DNA from: Paludibacteraceae bacterium
Lineage (GTDB): Bacteria; Bacteroidota; Bacteroidia; Bacteroidales; Paludibacteraceae
Assembly: GCA_017551675.1 (NCBI GenBank)
Contig: JAFZLC010000013.1
Coordinates: 1 to 64,000, forward strand
Length of the DNA: 64,000 nt
Reading direction: 5' to 3'
The notes beneath the pieces are model-generated. The model searched no databases, was not told where the DNA came from, and saw nothing but the letters and a program-made list of their open reading frames with translations. Each line of letters begins with the position of its first letter. The first letter of the stretch is position 1. Shown here piece by piece: positions 20,701 to 27,418 of the stretch. Made by a program: the position numbers and the translations under genes.

Positions 20701-21475
20701 GGGTATTGTCACTGCTACTTCCATGATTTTCCCATTCTGTCCTTACATATCGGTTACTTCCACATTGTTCCCAAAGATACCCCCCTGGCTCATATCGATG
20801 AGCATTACCAGCGTCTTCATACTCAAAATGATGAACTTGTTGATCGCCTAAGAATATCCATGCATTCATCCATCCATGATCTATATATCTAGTGGAAAAA
20901 TCCAAACGGAATTTATACCACCATTCTGTTTGTCCTGTTGCTACACGATAACGTTGCTCTTCATAACTTGTCATGTCGGAAAGATAACATCCAAAATAGT
21001 CTCTGTGAGAATCAGTCCACAAAAAATAACTTGTTAGAAGTTTCCATCTGGAACCACTGTTGTGACTGGTATAAGAAAACTTGTTACCAATTGTTTTCTT
21101 TACAATCACAGGGTCGCAGAAGGAGTTCCATGCTTCGAAATAGTACTCTCTGTCGACGTTACCATAAGCGTAGATAGATTCTCCAGCGTCTTTCTCGGCG
21201 ACTTCTACACTTTTTGTTTTTTCTCCCTTCGCAAAATACAATCTTCCCGATTGATGCGTGAAGTTTTGACCACCAACTGCCGAACCATCCAATGTTCGGT
21301 AGTTAACATACGTTGATGCAGATGCATCTGCTCTTGTGATGGTGAATGTGGATCCTTCGCACGTCACAGAGGTGACTTCGTCACTCTTTGCCGCCCATGA
21401 GGATATGCTTGCGCCGAATATCATCAGCAAAAGCAAACGAACTCTCACCATTCGAGTTGTGTTTTGTTTTCTCAT
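11723..21475 (-). CDS. Giant secreted LamG/FN3 protein with T9SS type-A sorting domain
   Basis: 3250-residue surface or extracellular protein. Signal peptide at 9-29 (MVRVRLLLLMIFGASISSWAA). In order: a Calx-beta-like segment (about 35-95); a beta region to 285; an Ig/SwmB-like domain (285-375); FN3-like domains to about 690, one from about 595; LamG/ConA-like domain (727-925, YLDEVRIFADKELSDDEI); carboxypeptidase-regulatory-like beta sandwiches (970-1150); a unique central region (about 1300-1950); two LamG domains (2178-2553); a BACON-like sandwich (2660-2765, NLPSWLTASKNSGSL); two GWNWI repeats (2887, 2972); and a C-terminal sorting domain from about 3177 (VYPTLAETSLNVKA ... GAYILVMESENGTIIKRFTKK). 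The last fits T9SS export and cell-surface attachment. A divergent AraC-type gene lies 344 bp away. Carbohydrate or host-matrix binding is inferred from LamG; no catalytic site was seen. Confidence 0.85.
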   Translation of the reverse strand: MRKQNTTRMVRVRLLLLMIFGASISSWAAKSDEVTSVTCEGSTFTITRADASASTYVNYRTLDGSAVGGQNFTHQSGRLYFAKGEKTKSVEVAEKDAGESIYAYGNVDREYYFEAWNSFCDPVIVKKTIGNKFSYTSHNSGSRWKLLTSYFLWTDSHRDYFGCYLSDMTSYEEQRYRVATGQTEWWYKFRLDFSTRYIDHGWMNAWIFLGDQQVHHFEYEDAGNAHRYEPGGYLWEQCGSNRYVRTEWENHGSSSDNTHVDYLYVECYFLDGQAPSARALSCNTAHAYSTGDELYATICFDEIVNFTQNQTSYIIHTNIGDMEYVSGAGTNALSFKTKLTGNAEVSKLEVTGSNFGVRDIAGNVQNDQRCGNGNFKYKPSFISSLSVIPEVWKRDNKLSWSNDNTRGIDGVWYIYRYKTEEGPKDTVDYPYPPLNSETNGKETSYIDNSEDLLYDVDYTYLFQFVPKTWNELARLFLDRYIIVTSNIQRSFIINLDIKSYDDHITLNWDADDFQDSKTHEFKIFRKEGKNGKFVEIAKVSSSVNTYDDYKVSSGCATYFYKVVVSSLFPDMKYPSGLEYSSDTTKSGQLTTQSQVISLEATKGTYSNTVKLNWDAQQTGTSETKYVVYRRDLNSTDAWVKLHTTSGTATVYAFDDNTALPGKYYEYKVASSYICSETGLETEPIEVTDDGFCRALGVISGRVAYGTGTAVSDVKVSVEKNSNNDIQQFYSLRVNGASQGIQLPLTKKQGEEYFNKPWTIQMYVRPDASISDTGRKTVDTIPLIQSYHNFGLYLEPNNTNEYSVAVAGPYKDTIKLQKTSVLIKANEFSHLTFSYDGKNQLTVRLTDEYGEITKATKKIDAINFVNINDTTLNPLLFGKSVNNSEIFQGYLDEVRIFADKELSDDEILSNYNRTLSGTEPKLVLYWPLDEGIQNQKRAYDYSKTSGVTNNNHGQISVGSKVTSINIPTKDQLSIFGVTDSMGNYTINGIPFEGDGTTYMITPVFGIHKFSPKYATRFVSASSLVYSGVDFEDISSFPVSGTVTYYNTNYPVEGANIYVDGTVCSKDGELIATDANGAFTVSVPIGDHHIQVKKQENGITHVFVKDGRFPSNSLEEHTFDSELSGLTFFDSTFVTLTGRVAGGIPESKKTHGLGEGQATIGKATITLTAGEKPQFNLDSEKIRTFGNPSKYVNSVVTTGKYDDGEKARIITIHTDPVTGEFAVSLPPVDYKVKSVKVDNNPEITFSTDNIEMIPFASKTLVETEDTLARESDTIFFKYLYALDLIYRSNPVLEVTSADNKSGAFGDVKYVYKDPAKGTKDTIALFKTINDTIKYTFGYPLFTQLNEYSYNLYGYESYENRDSDVVLTKIPLYGAEINIANDLGATIVAGSDGEDEEGNAFSDGDVIQTGTGALTLNEEGKATYKFQASYPNIVEPYTLGMNITYNYEGATYQWDQNGEFKGIVLGGLQSGNNFVTGGPDKVSFVLRDPPGSASSAYLEKGTTVSNTYHMSKAFDSQNEIKTTTHLGTRMSVGTGLGFVVISEVETKGDLIVGTEINGSYTNEHSYTTTTTTTETISTSDGSDYVGADGDVFIGTGTNYIFGMERTVAPHPSSNGGYEINMTEELGIGQSFTTAFKYSQNYVENTLIPNYEKIRNSIFITDVPESEYNDSYPNNTDAPIYITKMSKNDERLGARNTDKTVWGDKASKDEDHGPSYIMIVPNPEKTYSDTIVWCNAQIESWKKQLEKNEEMKVKAIASGSPITNHSFDSGTSIEHSVETCKDTTETTTSHAEAYLVVGTEFGVAINRFGVGVEVTLKEGYQQDWGNDTTTSHCTNVGYVLAEEDGDALTVDVYEAGDGFGPIFYTRAGQTTCPYEDEVKTKYYQPGKHIISEKTMQVEMPRITVENPFATDVPSGSSANYTLNLDNLSETGDDVWFIMRVLDETNPNGAALSIDGVPFATDRQILVNAMETTHKNLQIKQSRMDVMKYDSIAVVLSSNCQDDIADTIYLSAEFVPSCSPLTLQIDDRTMNSSTGDTLQLIVKDFEKDYLNFNEIRLQYKGERDNDWNLAKKLMVEDLDGARQVISFPMSSNLFNDQTYQFRAISVCAKGASDIITNESETIELIKDMARPQVLGIPNPSDGILDAGDEISVTYNEDIRNSLLSNADNFIVEAVLNDAEVDHNVALKMDSTVNYAAETEASIVLANKGFSIDMWVNLSSGGTLLNHSSKDENFTVSVSNEGKLTVNIDGKKVTSSAKIPFNKWCFLTLCCSVDNDSSSVSSLVAYDDEQKKLLVSKKLPKYGATGTLSFGKKIRGAISEVALWGTDRSNALAQSQMHFTKVPSTENLIGYWKFSEGHGKVAKDIARSRNMVLADDSWYLNNTNFAVKLDGEKHLSLDITRSTALSSDDYMMEMWFRGENQKNATLWSANTKVALKFNADGYLTLLTDSVENLLSTNNYLDNAWHHVAMNVLRNGTTTIYMDGSIVKQIASSKVPALQASELTIGAQRYCSSYATYDYKDNFKGDVDEVRYWLATFNAKAIDQNRYIRLNGDEAGLEAYYPFEKTVYDAGIAKSELTLADMSANAVGKAKGSSTKANSAPALQPKPNMSKLSYNFVASERTIVISLNENPSRLEGTTVNFTVKNVRDENNNFSLPVTWSAYVNQNRLIWGDDAISLEKNTEDEASFNVSVVNQGATTESWSINNLPSWLTASKNSGSLSALKSETIEFQVSDAVPTGSYEETIYLVGNEGINVPFTLNLKVNAGKPNWSVDPSQFENSMSVIAQLKLDDKYSTDTEDLVAAFINGTCVGVASPKYYSRYDAYFVSLDIYGNATDANKKVVFKAWDASTGVTYPTLSTSSNIKFSSNALFGSMTEPVILSSNKMQEQNLDLKKGWNWISLNVKPSNDSINAVFGDIANKTNILKSKTNFSQSNGNEFSGALKKVNIGSMYKVQMNTATDYQVAGEAINASKESVTIKSGWNWIGFNSTAIMSLNEAFADLNPVDGDMVKGQSGFAYYEGYEWVGTLDALNPGKGYMYKSVASEKRTFKYPAKSASLRSLISKKTTTETVYKTVDETAYSGNMTIVAVVKDGHDVLNDVQIGIFDEKGNCRAAAATDDNSLAFLTVMGGESADALKIKVIYNGFEYVLDQDLVYADDATLGTLSNPYIIQLTPVDSNSDVLNGSVSVYPTLAETSLNVKAESVNVTSYFISDISGRIMMGGEVSSSEFTINVSALTQGAYILVMESENGTIIKRFTKK

Positions 21476-21819
21476 TTTACTATGATAATTAAATTAAATG
21501 TTTGTCGTTGCAAAATTAAGATGTGACGGTTGGGGCGAATTGTCATTTTAAAAAAACATTCTTGTCAATTTTACAATATTCTATGACATTTTCGCAATTT
21601 CGTTTGTCTGTTTGTTTTTTAGGGAATCTTCGTGTATTCGTTTGTTTGTGGGGGTTGTGGGGTGAAATTTGTTTGTATTTTGCGTATTTGTCATAAAAAA
21701 TCAGATGAAAAAATGCGATTGAAATTTTTATCTTTTATCACAATGAAAAACAAACTATTTTATGTAATTTTGTAAAACTAAAATGTGAGTGATAGAAATA
21801 AATAAACTTAGAATTTGAC
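21476..21819. promoter_or_regulatory. Divergent control region between the giant gene and AraC-type regulator
   Basis: 344 bp without a gene. A minus-strand -7 box TAATTTTG (21518-21511) serves the giant gene and a plus-strand TAATTTTG (21765-21772) the regulator; both match TAnnTTTG. The middle is T/G-rich on the plus strand with repeated TTTGT runs (21602-21680). I see no clean inverted-repeat operator. Confidence 0.45.
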
Positions 21820-22986
21820 ATGTTCGTAGAAATTGGATTTATTGCAACAATACTTGTTGGTTTAATAAATGGTGTTCGACTTGTTGTAGATAAAAACGTT
21901 CAACAGGCTACGTATGCTAAATATAAAACTACTTGTCGACTTATTGCGTTTGCTTGTGTCGGATTAGCAATTGGAAATGTTGCACATATTCTCAGAAATG
22001 GATTGGTGTATGCTCCTATTGAGGTCTGTTCTATTATTTCCTTAATGATTTCGTCTACTCAGTCGGTTCTGATCACCGCATCTTTGATTATGCTGTATAC
22101 CAGCAAAAATTTTGTGGTGAAAAAACACATCATACATCTTATTCCATTGATTCTGCTCACGGTGGCCTATTTCATAGCCATTCAATTCCAAGAGAATCAG
22201 AAATCGACTAATATATCCGAATTCATGGATGCTGTGCATTATAATGTGCCTTCAGCTATCCGATTTGCTTATTTTGTGTTTTATATTCTCCAATTGATTG
22301 TTCTTACAATTGGTTTTTTCAGAGAAAGAAGTCACTACATAGAACACGCTATTCCCGCTATAGCAACAGCCTCTAAGGTCGTTCGCTTGGAGTGGGTTAA
22401 GATCGCTTTTCTTACGGCATTGCTGGAGGGCGTTCTCGCAATTAGTATTATGATATTCCCTTCGTATACGACTGAGGTGATATTTCGTATTGTGACCTTC
22501 TTGTTCTATCTTGTGTTCCCTATCTATTATATCAACTATAGTAAGACCTATAGCCGTATCAAGGAAATGCTCGACAATTCAACCCTCGATACCAAGAAGG
22601 ATGATGAAGAAGAGGATGGTATGGATCAGATATTAACCCGTCTCGTTTTGCAAAATAATGAGTTGTTCAAGAAGTGTGAGGAGTATGTCGTGAATGGGAA
22701 GTGCTATCTGAATCCTGATCTTAGAGTCGATTCGTTAGTGACAGAACTGGGTACGAATCGAACATATTTGGCGAATGCCATTAAACAAAACACAGGTCAG
22801 ACCATTGGTGAGTTCGTCTTGTTTTATCGCTTAAAGCATGCGCAGGAGATGCTGAGAGATGAACAATACAAGAAAACGAAAATCGAAGAAATAGCCATCC
22901 TTTCAGGCTTCAAATCGTTGCGTACTTTTTATCGTAATTTTAAAAACACATTTGGACTTACTCCAGAGGAGTATCGTAAGCAATAA
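21820..22986 (+). CDS. Membrane-anchored AraC-family regulator (7 TM + HTH)
   Basis: 388 residues. About seven hydrophobic segments occupy the first 245 residues: FIATILVGLINGV, LIAFACVGLAIG, then CSIISLMISSTQ, IPLILLTVAYFIAI, FYILQLIVLTIGFF, AFLTALLEGVLAISIMIF and FLFYLVFPIYYI. An acidic linker (KKDDEEEDG) follows, then a C-terminal AraC/XylS double helix-turn-helix (about 285-388) with LRVDSLVTELGTNRTYLANAI and the signature region IEEIAILSGFKSLRTFYRNF, ending TPEEYRKQ. It is a DNA-binding transcription factor tethered to the inner membrane, presumably signalling through the membrane domain. Its divergent position suggests control of the 3250-residue giant; this is inference. Confidence 0.88.
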   Translation: MFVEIGFIATILVGLINGVRLVVDKNVQQATYAKYKTTCRLIAFACVGLAIGNVAHILRNGLVYAPIEVCSIISLMISSTQSVLITASLIMLYTSKNFVVKKHIIHLIPLILLTVAYFIAIQFQENQKSTNISEFMDAVHYNVPSAIRFAYFVFYILQLIVLTIGFFRERSHYIEHAIPAIATASKVVRLEWVKIAFLTALLEGVLAISIMIFPSYTTEVIFRIVTFLFYLVFPIYYINYSKTYSRIKEMLDNSTLDTKKDDEEEDGMDQILTRLVLQNNELFKKCEEYVVNGKCYLNPDLRVDSLVTELGTNRTYLANAIKQNTGQTIGEFVLFYRLKHAQEMLRDEQYKKTKIEEIAILSGFKSLRTFYRNFKNTFGLTPEEYRKQ

Positions 22987-23170
22987 TCAATTGTGATTCA
23001 TTGCGAAAGACGTTTGATATTCTCAATTTTTGGTGTGTTGATATCTTCGCCTATGGAAAATCTACGAATAATTGCCAAAATGTTATAATATTAAGGATTT
23101 ATAAATATATTTGTGAATTCTGCTTTTCGTTTATTGTCGGTCAGGGGGATTGACAAGGGCGAAGCTGTGA
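22987..23170. other. Intergenic region before the repeat element
   Basis: AT-rich stretch following the AraC-type gene. I see no gene, clear terminator or promoter in it. Confidence 0.3.
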
Positions 23171-23300
23171 AGAGTTAAGAGTTAAGAGTTAAGAGTTAAG
23201 AATTAAGCTTTCCTCAAGGACAGTGCTTATAAGCCTGAAAGGCTTAAACTAATATAGCCCATGGACAACGCCTTGGGTTGTGGTTGGGGAGTGCGTATCC
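23171..23300. repeat. Intergenic repeat element, copy 1
   Basis: Starts with four to five tandem copies of the heptamer AGTTAAG, then a block of about 90 bases beginning CTTTCCTCAAGGACAGTGCT, including a small hairpin AAGCCT-GAA-AGGCTT, and ending GGAGTGCGTATC. The same block recurs at 26459-26592 with scattered substitutions. It lies upstream of the first LRR gene. Confidence 0.85.
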
Positions 23301-23348
23301 CTAATTATGCGTACGTCCTGAGCCCAGAATGGGCGAACACATCACAGG

Positions 23349-23385
23349 CAGGGGTGTCAACCCCTGTTGGGGTGTCAATCCCTGT
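23349..23385. repeat. Short direct repeat with hairpin
   Basis: CAGGGGT (23349-23355) pairs with ACCCCTG (23360-23366), and GGGGTGTCAA is then repeated in direct orientation (23351 and 23370). It lies about 100 bases upstream of the first LRR gene; its role is unknown. Confidence 0.5.
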
Positions 23386-23487
23386 GTGGAACGAGATGGA
23401 CGGTATTGGAACCCCGAGGGGGTGAAACGAAATGATGTTACTCCAAATATCATCACAGATTAAAACCATTTTATCATTATAAATTAA

Positions 23488-24807
23488 ATGAGTCGGAACG
23501 TTCTTCTCTACATCGTATTATTGTTCTGCTTCCAGCAAGTGATGGCAGAACCCATTCGATTCAGTTATGACGCGAAGAGGGACACCTTGACCTTCACGGG
23601 AGAGGGAACTCTGGAACAGAAGCATGTGAAACAAGCGTTGGCGAAATATCCTCGCACAAAGATTGTCTATGTGGGAGGAAATGTCTCCTCCGTTGGATAT
23701 GAGGCGTTCAATGGTTGTAATAATGTAGAGGCCATTATATTTTCACCATCCGTTTTGGGAAGTGGATATGCTGCTATTTGTAATTGTAAGAAATTGTCAA
23801 AAGTGGTGCTTCCTGATAATTGCAAAGTCATATCATGTTTCATATCCAATTGTCCCAATGTAGAATCCTTTGTTGTTCCTGATTCTGTTAGCGTAATAAA
23901 AAATTTGTCAAGCAATTGCCCTTTTAAGTCTTTACATATAGGGAAAAATGTTCGAGAAATTATTGGTGATTACGGAATTCGTTCGAAACGCCTTGCTTCC
24001 ATTACGGTCACGCCAGGCAATAAGCTTTTTTTCTCGCAGAATGGTGTGCTTTATACCTATTATCAGGGAAGTAGTGTCTATGTAGAAGATAGTTGTTTCA
24101 AATCCAAATTAATAAACGAGACAACTATTGTCAAATATCCTCCAGCAAAAGAGGGAAATAGGTTTGTTATTCCTCCGTATGTGATGGATGTTGAAGGAAA
24201 TGCATTTGATGGTTGCCAATTCGATACGCTTGTTTTCCCAGAAACGATAAAAAAAGTGTTTGGCCATGCTGTCTCTCGGTGTCCCAATCTCCGATGTGTC
24301 GAGATGCATTGGCAGGATCCGAATGAAGTGTTCAGGTATCCACAGCCATTTGACGAGATTAACACATCTAAGATTACGTTAAAAGTACCTAAAGGCACAA
24401 AGGATCTCTACATCGATTTGTTTAACACCCGAATGGGGTATCAATTTAAGGTGGAGGAGGATAGCTCATTTCATGCGCAAGATAATGATGCGTCGATAAG
24501 GGGAAAACGCACAGATATGATTATACTCAATGCGCAGGATTTTCGAGTGTCGTTCCAAGATGATGATAGTCTCCGTATTGTTTTAAGTGATTCTGTGGCT
24601 GAGAGACTAGTAAAAGATCCATTATCTGTTGTGTTGAAATTCGAAATGAATGGTACTTATAAGATGGCGAGAGGATATAGTATAGAAAATGCTATGCTCC
24701 CTATGCTCGCTTGTCCGTATAGTGATTACTATTGGTATGTTGTTGGAGGTCGTTTATTATTGTTTGAAAATGAGCTCGTCTTAAAATCAATTTATAAAAT
24801 TAAATGA
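23488..24807 (+). CDS. Secreted BspA-type LRR protein, twin 1
   Basis: 439 residues with a signal peptide ending at VMA-EP (LLYIVLLFCFQQVMA). The body is built of irregular LRR_5 (BspA/TpLRR) repeats: VGYEAFNGCNNVEAIIF, YAAICNCKKLSKVVLP, FISNCPNVESFVVP, GNAFDGCQFDTLVFP. A conserved segment HWQDPNEVFRYPQPFDEI and then KITLKVPKGTKDLYIDLF follow. The last about 105 residues, after the shared SSFHAQ region, are unlike those of the next gene. BspA-type repeats are known in bacterial adhesins and host-binding proteins. No T9SS sorting domain is seen. The stop overlaps the next ATG by four bases (ATGA), implying coupling. Residues 1-110 and about 165-330 are almost identical to the next gene; 112-165 differ. 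Confidence 0.85.
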   Translation: MSRNVLLYIVLLFCFQQVMAEPIRFSYDAKRDTLTFTGEGTLEQKHVKQALAKYPRTKIVYVGGNVSSVGYEAFNGCNNVEAIIFSPSVLGSGYAAICNCKKLSKVVLPDNCKVISCFISNCPNVESFVVPDSVSVIKNLSSNCPFKSLHIGKNVREIIGDYGIRSKRLASITVTPGNKLFFSQNGVLYTYYQGSSVYVEDSCFKSKLINETTIVKYPPAKEGNRFVIPPYVMDVEGNAFDGCQFDTLVFPETIKKVFGHAVSRCPNLRCVEMHWQDPNEVFRYPQPFDEINTSKITLKVPKGTKDLYIDLFNTRMGYQFKVEEDSSFHAQDNDASIRGKRTDMIILNAQDFRVSFQDDDSLRIVLSDSVAERLVKDPLSVVLKFEMNGTYKMARGYSIENAMLPMLACPYSDYYWYVVGGRLLLFENELVLKSIYKIK

Positions 24808-26411
24808 ATAGAAAAGTTTTTCTCTACATCGTATTATTGTTCTGCTTCCAGCAAGTGATGGCAGAACCCATTCGATACAGTTATGACGCGAAGAGGGACT
24901 CCTTGACCTTCACGGGAGAGGGAACTCTGGAACAGAAGCATGTGAAACAAGCATTGGCGAAATATCCTCGCACAAAGATTGTCTATGTGGGAGGAAATGT
25001 CTCCTCCGTTGGATATGAGGCGTTCAATGGTTGTAATAATGTGGAGACCATTATATTTTCACCATCCGTTTTGGGAAGTGGATATGCTGCTATTCGTAAT
25101 TGTAAGAAGTTGTCTAAAGTGGTGCTTCCTGAAAATTATAAGAATATTTCTTGCTTCCTTTCGAATTGTCCTAATTTGGAGTCCTTTGTTGTTCCTGATT
25201 CCGTTAAAGGGATAAAGGAATTATCTGGCGATTGTCCATTTAGAAAATTACATATAGGTCAGAATCTTATACATACTGTTGGTGATTACGGAATTCGTTC
25301 GAAACGCCTTGCTTCCATTACGGTCTCGCCAGGCAATAAGCTTTTTTTCTCGCAGGATGAAGTGCTTTATAAGTATTATCGGGTAATGACTTACTCAAGA
25401 TCATGTGACAGTATAAAAGAGATAACTATTGTCAAATATCCTCCAGCAAAAGAGGGAAATAGGTTTGTTATTCCTCCGTATGTGATGTATGTTGAAGAAA
25501 ATGCATTTGATGGTTGCCAATTCGATACGCTTGTTTTCCCTGAATCGATAAAAAAAGTGTTTGACTATGCTGTCACTTGGTGTCCCAATCTCCGATGTAT
25601 CGAGATGCATTGGCAGGATCCGAATGAAGTGTTCAGGTATCCACAGCCATTTGACGAGATTAACACATCTAAGATTACGTTAAAAGTACCTAAAGGCACA
25701 AAGGATCTCTACATCGATTTGTTTAACACTCGAAGGGGGTATCAATTTAGGGTGGAGGAGGATAGCTCATTTCATGCGCAAGAGAATGATGCGTTGAAAG
25801 GAATAAAAGCCTACAAAGATACGATTCTTGATGCACAGAATTTGGCTTTGCCTCGTAATAAGGAAGATATTGAGTATGATAAGACTATTCGCCTAATTTT
25901 TGATTATAATAGTGTGGAACATGAGTTTGTGGCGGCTAAAAATGGAACTGAGATCGCAAAACGTGTATATGCTATTTTGTACAATACAGATGATACGCTA
26001 ATATCCAAGGAGAGAAAAATGGATCTCCTGCACAGGATGATATTACTGGAATGCTTTGCAGTAAGGGCGTATAGAGATATGTTGGACTTTGATAAGAATT
26101 TTGATATGCTAGCAAAGCACCCCGAATATTGTATTCCTCTTATGTGTGGCTACTATGCAAATATGGAACAATACGAATTCATTGACATTGATTCTTTTGA
26201 AAATAATATAGATGAATTTGTACCTCCTTCCTATGTGCCATATTATCGTCAATATTTACAAATTGTGAGAATGAAAAGAGCAGGGAAAAAATTCCCTGAT
26301 AAAGAAAGCCCTTTTTATGCGCTTATGTTACAACTGGCAAAAGAAAGAAAACTAAATATTTTAAATAATCATGAAGTGAATTTAGAAAACGGATATTTTT
26401 GGTTGTGGTAA
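24804..26411 (+). CDS. Secreted BspA-type LRR protein, twin 2 with a different C-terminus
   Basis: 535 residues. The same signal peptide (FLYIVLLFCFQQVMA-EP) and LRR_5 body as the upstream gene, largely identical even at DNA level to about residue 330. The C-terminal 200 residues are unrelated to twin 1: an alpha-helical-looking, charged region (KERKMDLLHRMILLECFAVR, PYYRQYLQIVRMKRAGKK, FYALMLQLAKERKLNILNN) ending NGYFWLW. I do not recognise this tail. A shared surface-binding head with an exchangeable tail suggests duplication followed by tail replacement or extension. No sorting domain and no lipobox. Expression is probably coupled to twin 1. Confidence 0.83.
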   Translation: MNRKVFLYIVLLFCFQQVMAEPIRYSYDAKRDSLTFTGEGTLEQKHVKQALAKYPRTKIVYVGGNVSSVGYEAFNGCNNVETIIFSPSVLGSGYAAIRNCKKLSKVVLPENYKNISCFLSNCPNLESFVVPDSVKGIKELSGDCPFRKLHIGQNLIHTVGDYGIRSKRLASITVSPGNKLFFSQDEVLYKYYRVMTYSRSCDSIKEITIVKYPPAKEGNRFVIPPYVMYVEENAFDGCQFDTLVFPESIKKVFDYAVTWCPNLRCIEMHWQDPNEVFRYPQPFDEINTSKITLKVPKGTKDLYIDLFNTRRGYQFRVEEDSSFHAQENDALKGIKAYKDTILDAQNLALPRNKEDIEYDKTIRLIFDYNSVEHEFVAAKNGTEIAKRVYAILYNTDDTLISKERKMDLLHRMILLECFAVRAYRDMLDFDKNFDMLAKHPEYCIPLMCGYYANMEQYEFIDIDSFENNIDEFVPPSYVPYYRQYLQIVRMKRAGKKFPDKESPFYALMLQLAKERKLNILNNHEVNLENGYFWLW

Positions 26412-26458
26412 TTTAAGGAGGATGGTTAGTCTTATGCACAGGAGAATGTGACGTGTGG

Positions 26459-26592
26459 AATTAAGAGTTAAGAATTAAGAGTTAAGAGTTAAGAATTAAG
26501 CTTCCCTCAAGGACAGTGCTTATAAGCCTGAAAGGCCTAAACAGATATAGTCCATGGGCACTGCCCTGGGTCGAGGTTGAGGAGTGCGTATC
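26459..26592. repeat. Intergenic repeat element, copy 2
   Basis: Heptamer run (TTAAGAG/TTAAGAA variants) followed by CTTCCCTCAAGGACAGTGCT, the AAGCCTGAAAGGCC hairpin region, and GGAGTGCGTATC. It matches the element at 23171-23300 over its whole length. It lies just upstream of the lipoprotein gene and fills most of the 197-bp gap. Confidence 0.85.
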
Positions 26593-26608
26593 ATAAATAA
26601 CGATCTAT

Positions 26609-27370
26609 ATGAAAGATAAACACACATTGTTAATCGTTTTAGGATGGCTACTGACGCTTTTCCTTTGTGCTAGTTGTAATACGAACAACGAAAACGCATC
26701 CATTGAGGAGGAGCGTAATTCCATAGCCGTTTTCTTGTTTTCTATGGATTCTGTTCCTGTTCATTATGTGGTTCTAAACACATTGGACAAAGGGGAATAT
26801 CGTTATATGACTTGGTATGAAATCGGTATGGATGGTGAACGGAAGCAACCATACAGGTATCGATTTTGTATAAATAAAGATACGTTGTTTGCCAGTATTA
26901 AATATCAGGATGATACCATTCGTAAGATTTTGATGGTCCGTGACTCGTTAACACATCACTTTACGCCTCTTGTCTTGGACGAGAAGGGTGATTCAATCCC
27001 ATATGATTCACTTGAGCATTATTATGAACATTCTGATCGTGTACCACCTCCTCCAGGTAATGACTTTGTCACAAAATTCAGGGGAAAACAAGTTATCACG
27101 TTGAATGGGCAACCGTATGAAGCATATCGGTTCGATAAAAAAGATGTTGATGCCTTGTCCTATTCTCATGTGGAAAAAATATATTTTGATTTCCTGTTCA
27201 ATATTCTTGCCGTAGAATGGATGGATGATGAGAACGCAAACATACCATATAATGGTTTAATTAATAGAAGTTGTATAATCGATTATGATGGGACATCTTC
27301 AATGATACTATTGGATTCGGTCCCGGAGGTGGTGAAAAGCGTTGTTGATTCTTTATCCATGAAGAGATGA
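26609..27370 (+). CDS. Predicted lipoprotein of unknown function
   Basis: 253 residues. The N-terminus MKDKHTLLIVLGWLLTLFLCASC is a lipoprotein signal with Cys23 as the likely lipidated residue (CASC, then an NTNNEN tether). The mature part is acidic and tyrosine-rich, beta-strand-like (GEYRYMTWYEIGMDGERKQ, FCINKDTLFASIKYQDDTI), with a proline patch VPPPPGND. I recognise no domain. It sits between the LRR twins and the LRR/C10 proteases on the same strand, so it may belong to the same surface function. Confidence 0.7.
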   Translation: MKDKHTLLIVLGWLLTLFLCASCNTNNENASIEEERNSIAVFLFSMDSVPVHYVVLNTLDKGEYRYMTWYEIGMDGERKQPYRYRFCINKDTLFASIKYQDDTIRKILMVRDSLTHHFTPLVLDEKGDSIPYDSLEHYYEHSDRVPPPPGNDFVTKFRGKQVITLNGQPYEAYRFDKKDVDALSYSHVEKIYFDFLFNILAVEWMDDENANIPYNGLINRSCIIDYDGTSSMILLDSVPEVVKSVVDSLSMKR

Positions 27371-27418
27371 AATACATACATGGCACGTTCTGTCGTTGAT
27401 GTTTAAATATACTTGAAT

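Noticed and set aside
23171-23208. AGTTAAG heptamer run as a CRISPR or phase-variable coding repeat
   Set aside because: Units are only seven bases, lie outside any reading frame, and are followed by a larger shared block; no cas genes.
23488-26411. LRR twins as a polymorphic toxin/immunity pair
   Set aside because: Different tails fit superficially, but I see no toxin motif, no immunity-type small gene, and the heads lack a toxin-delivery signature.
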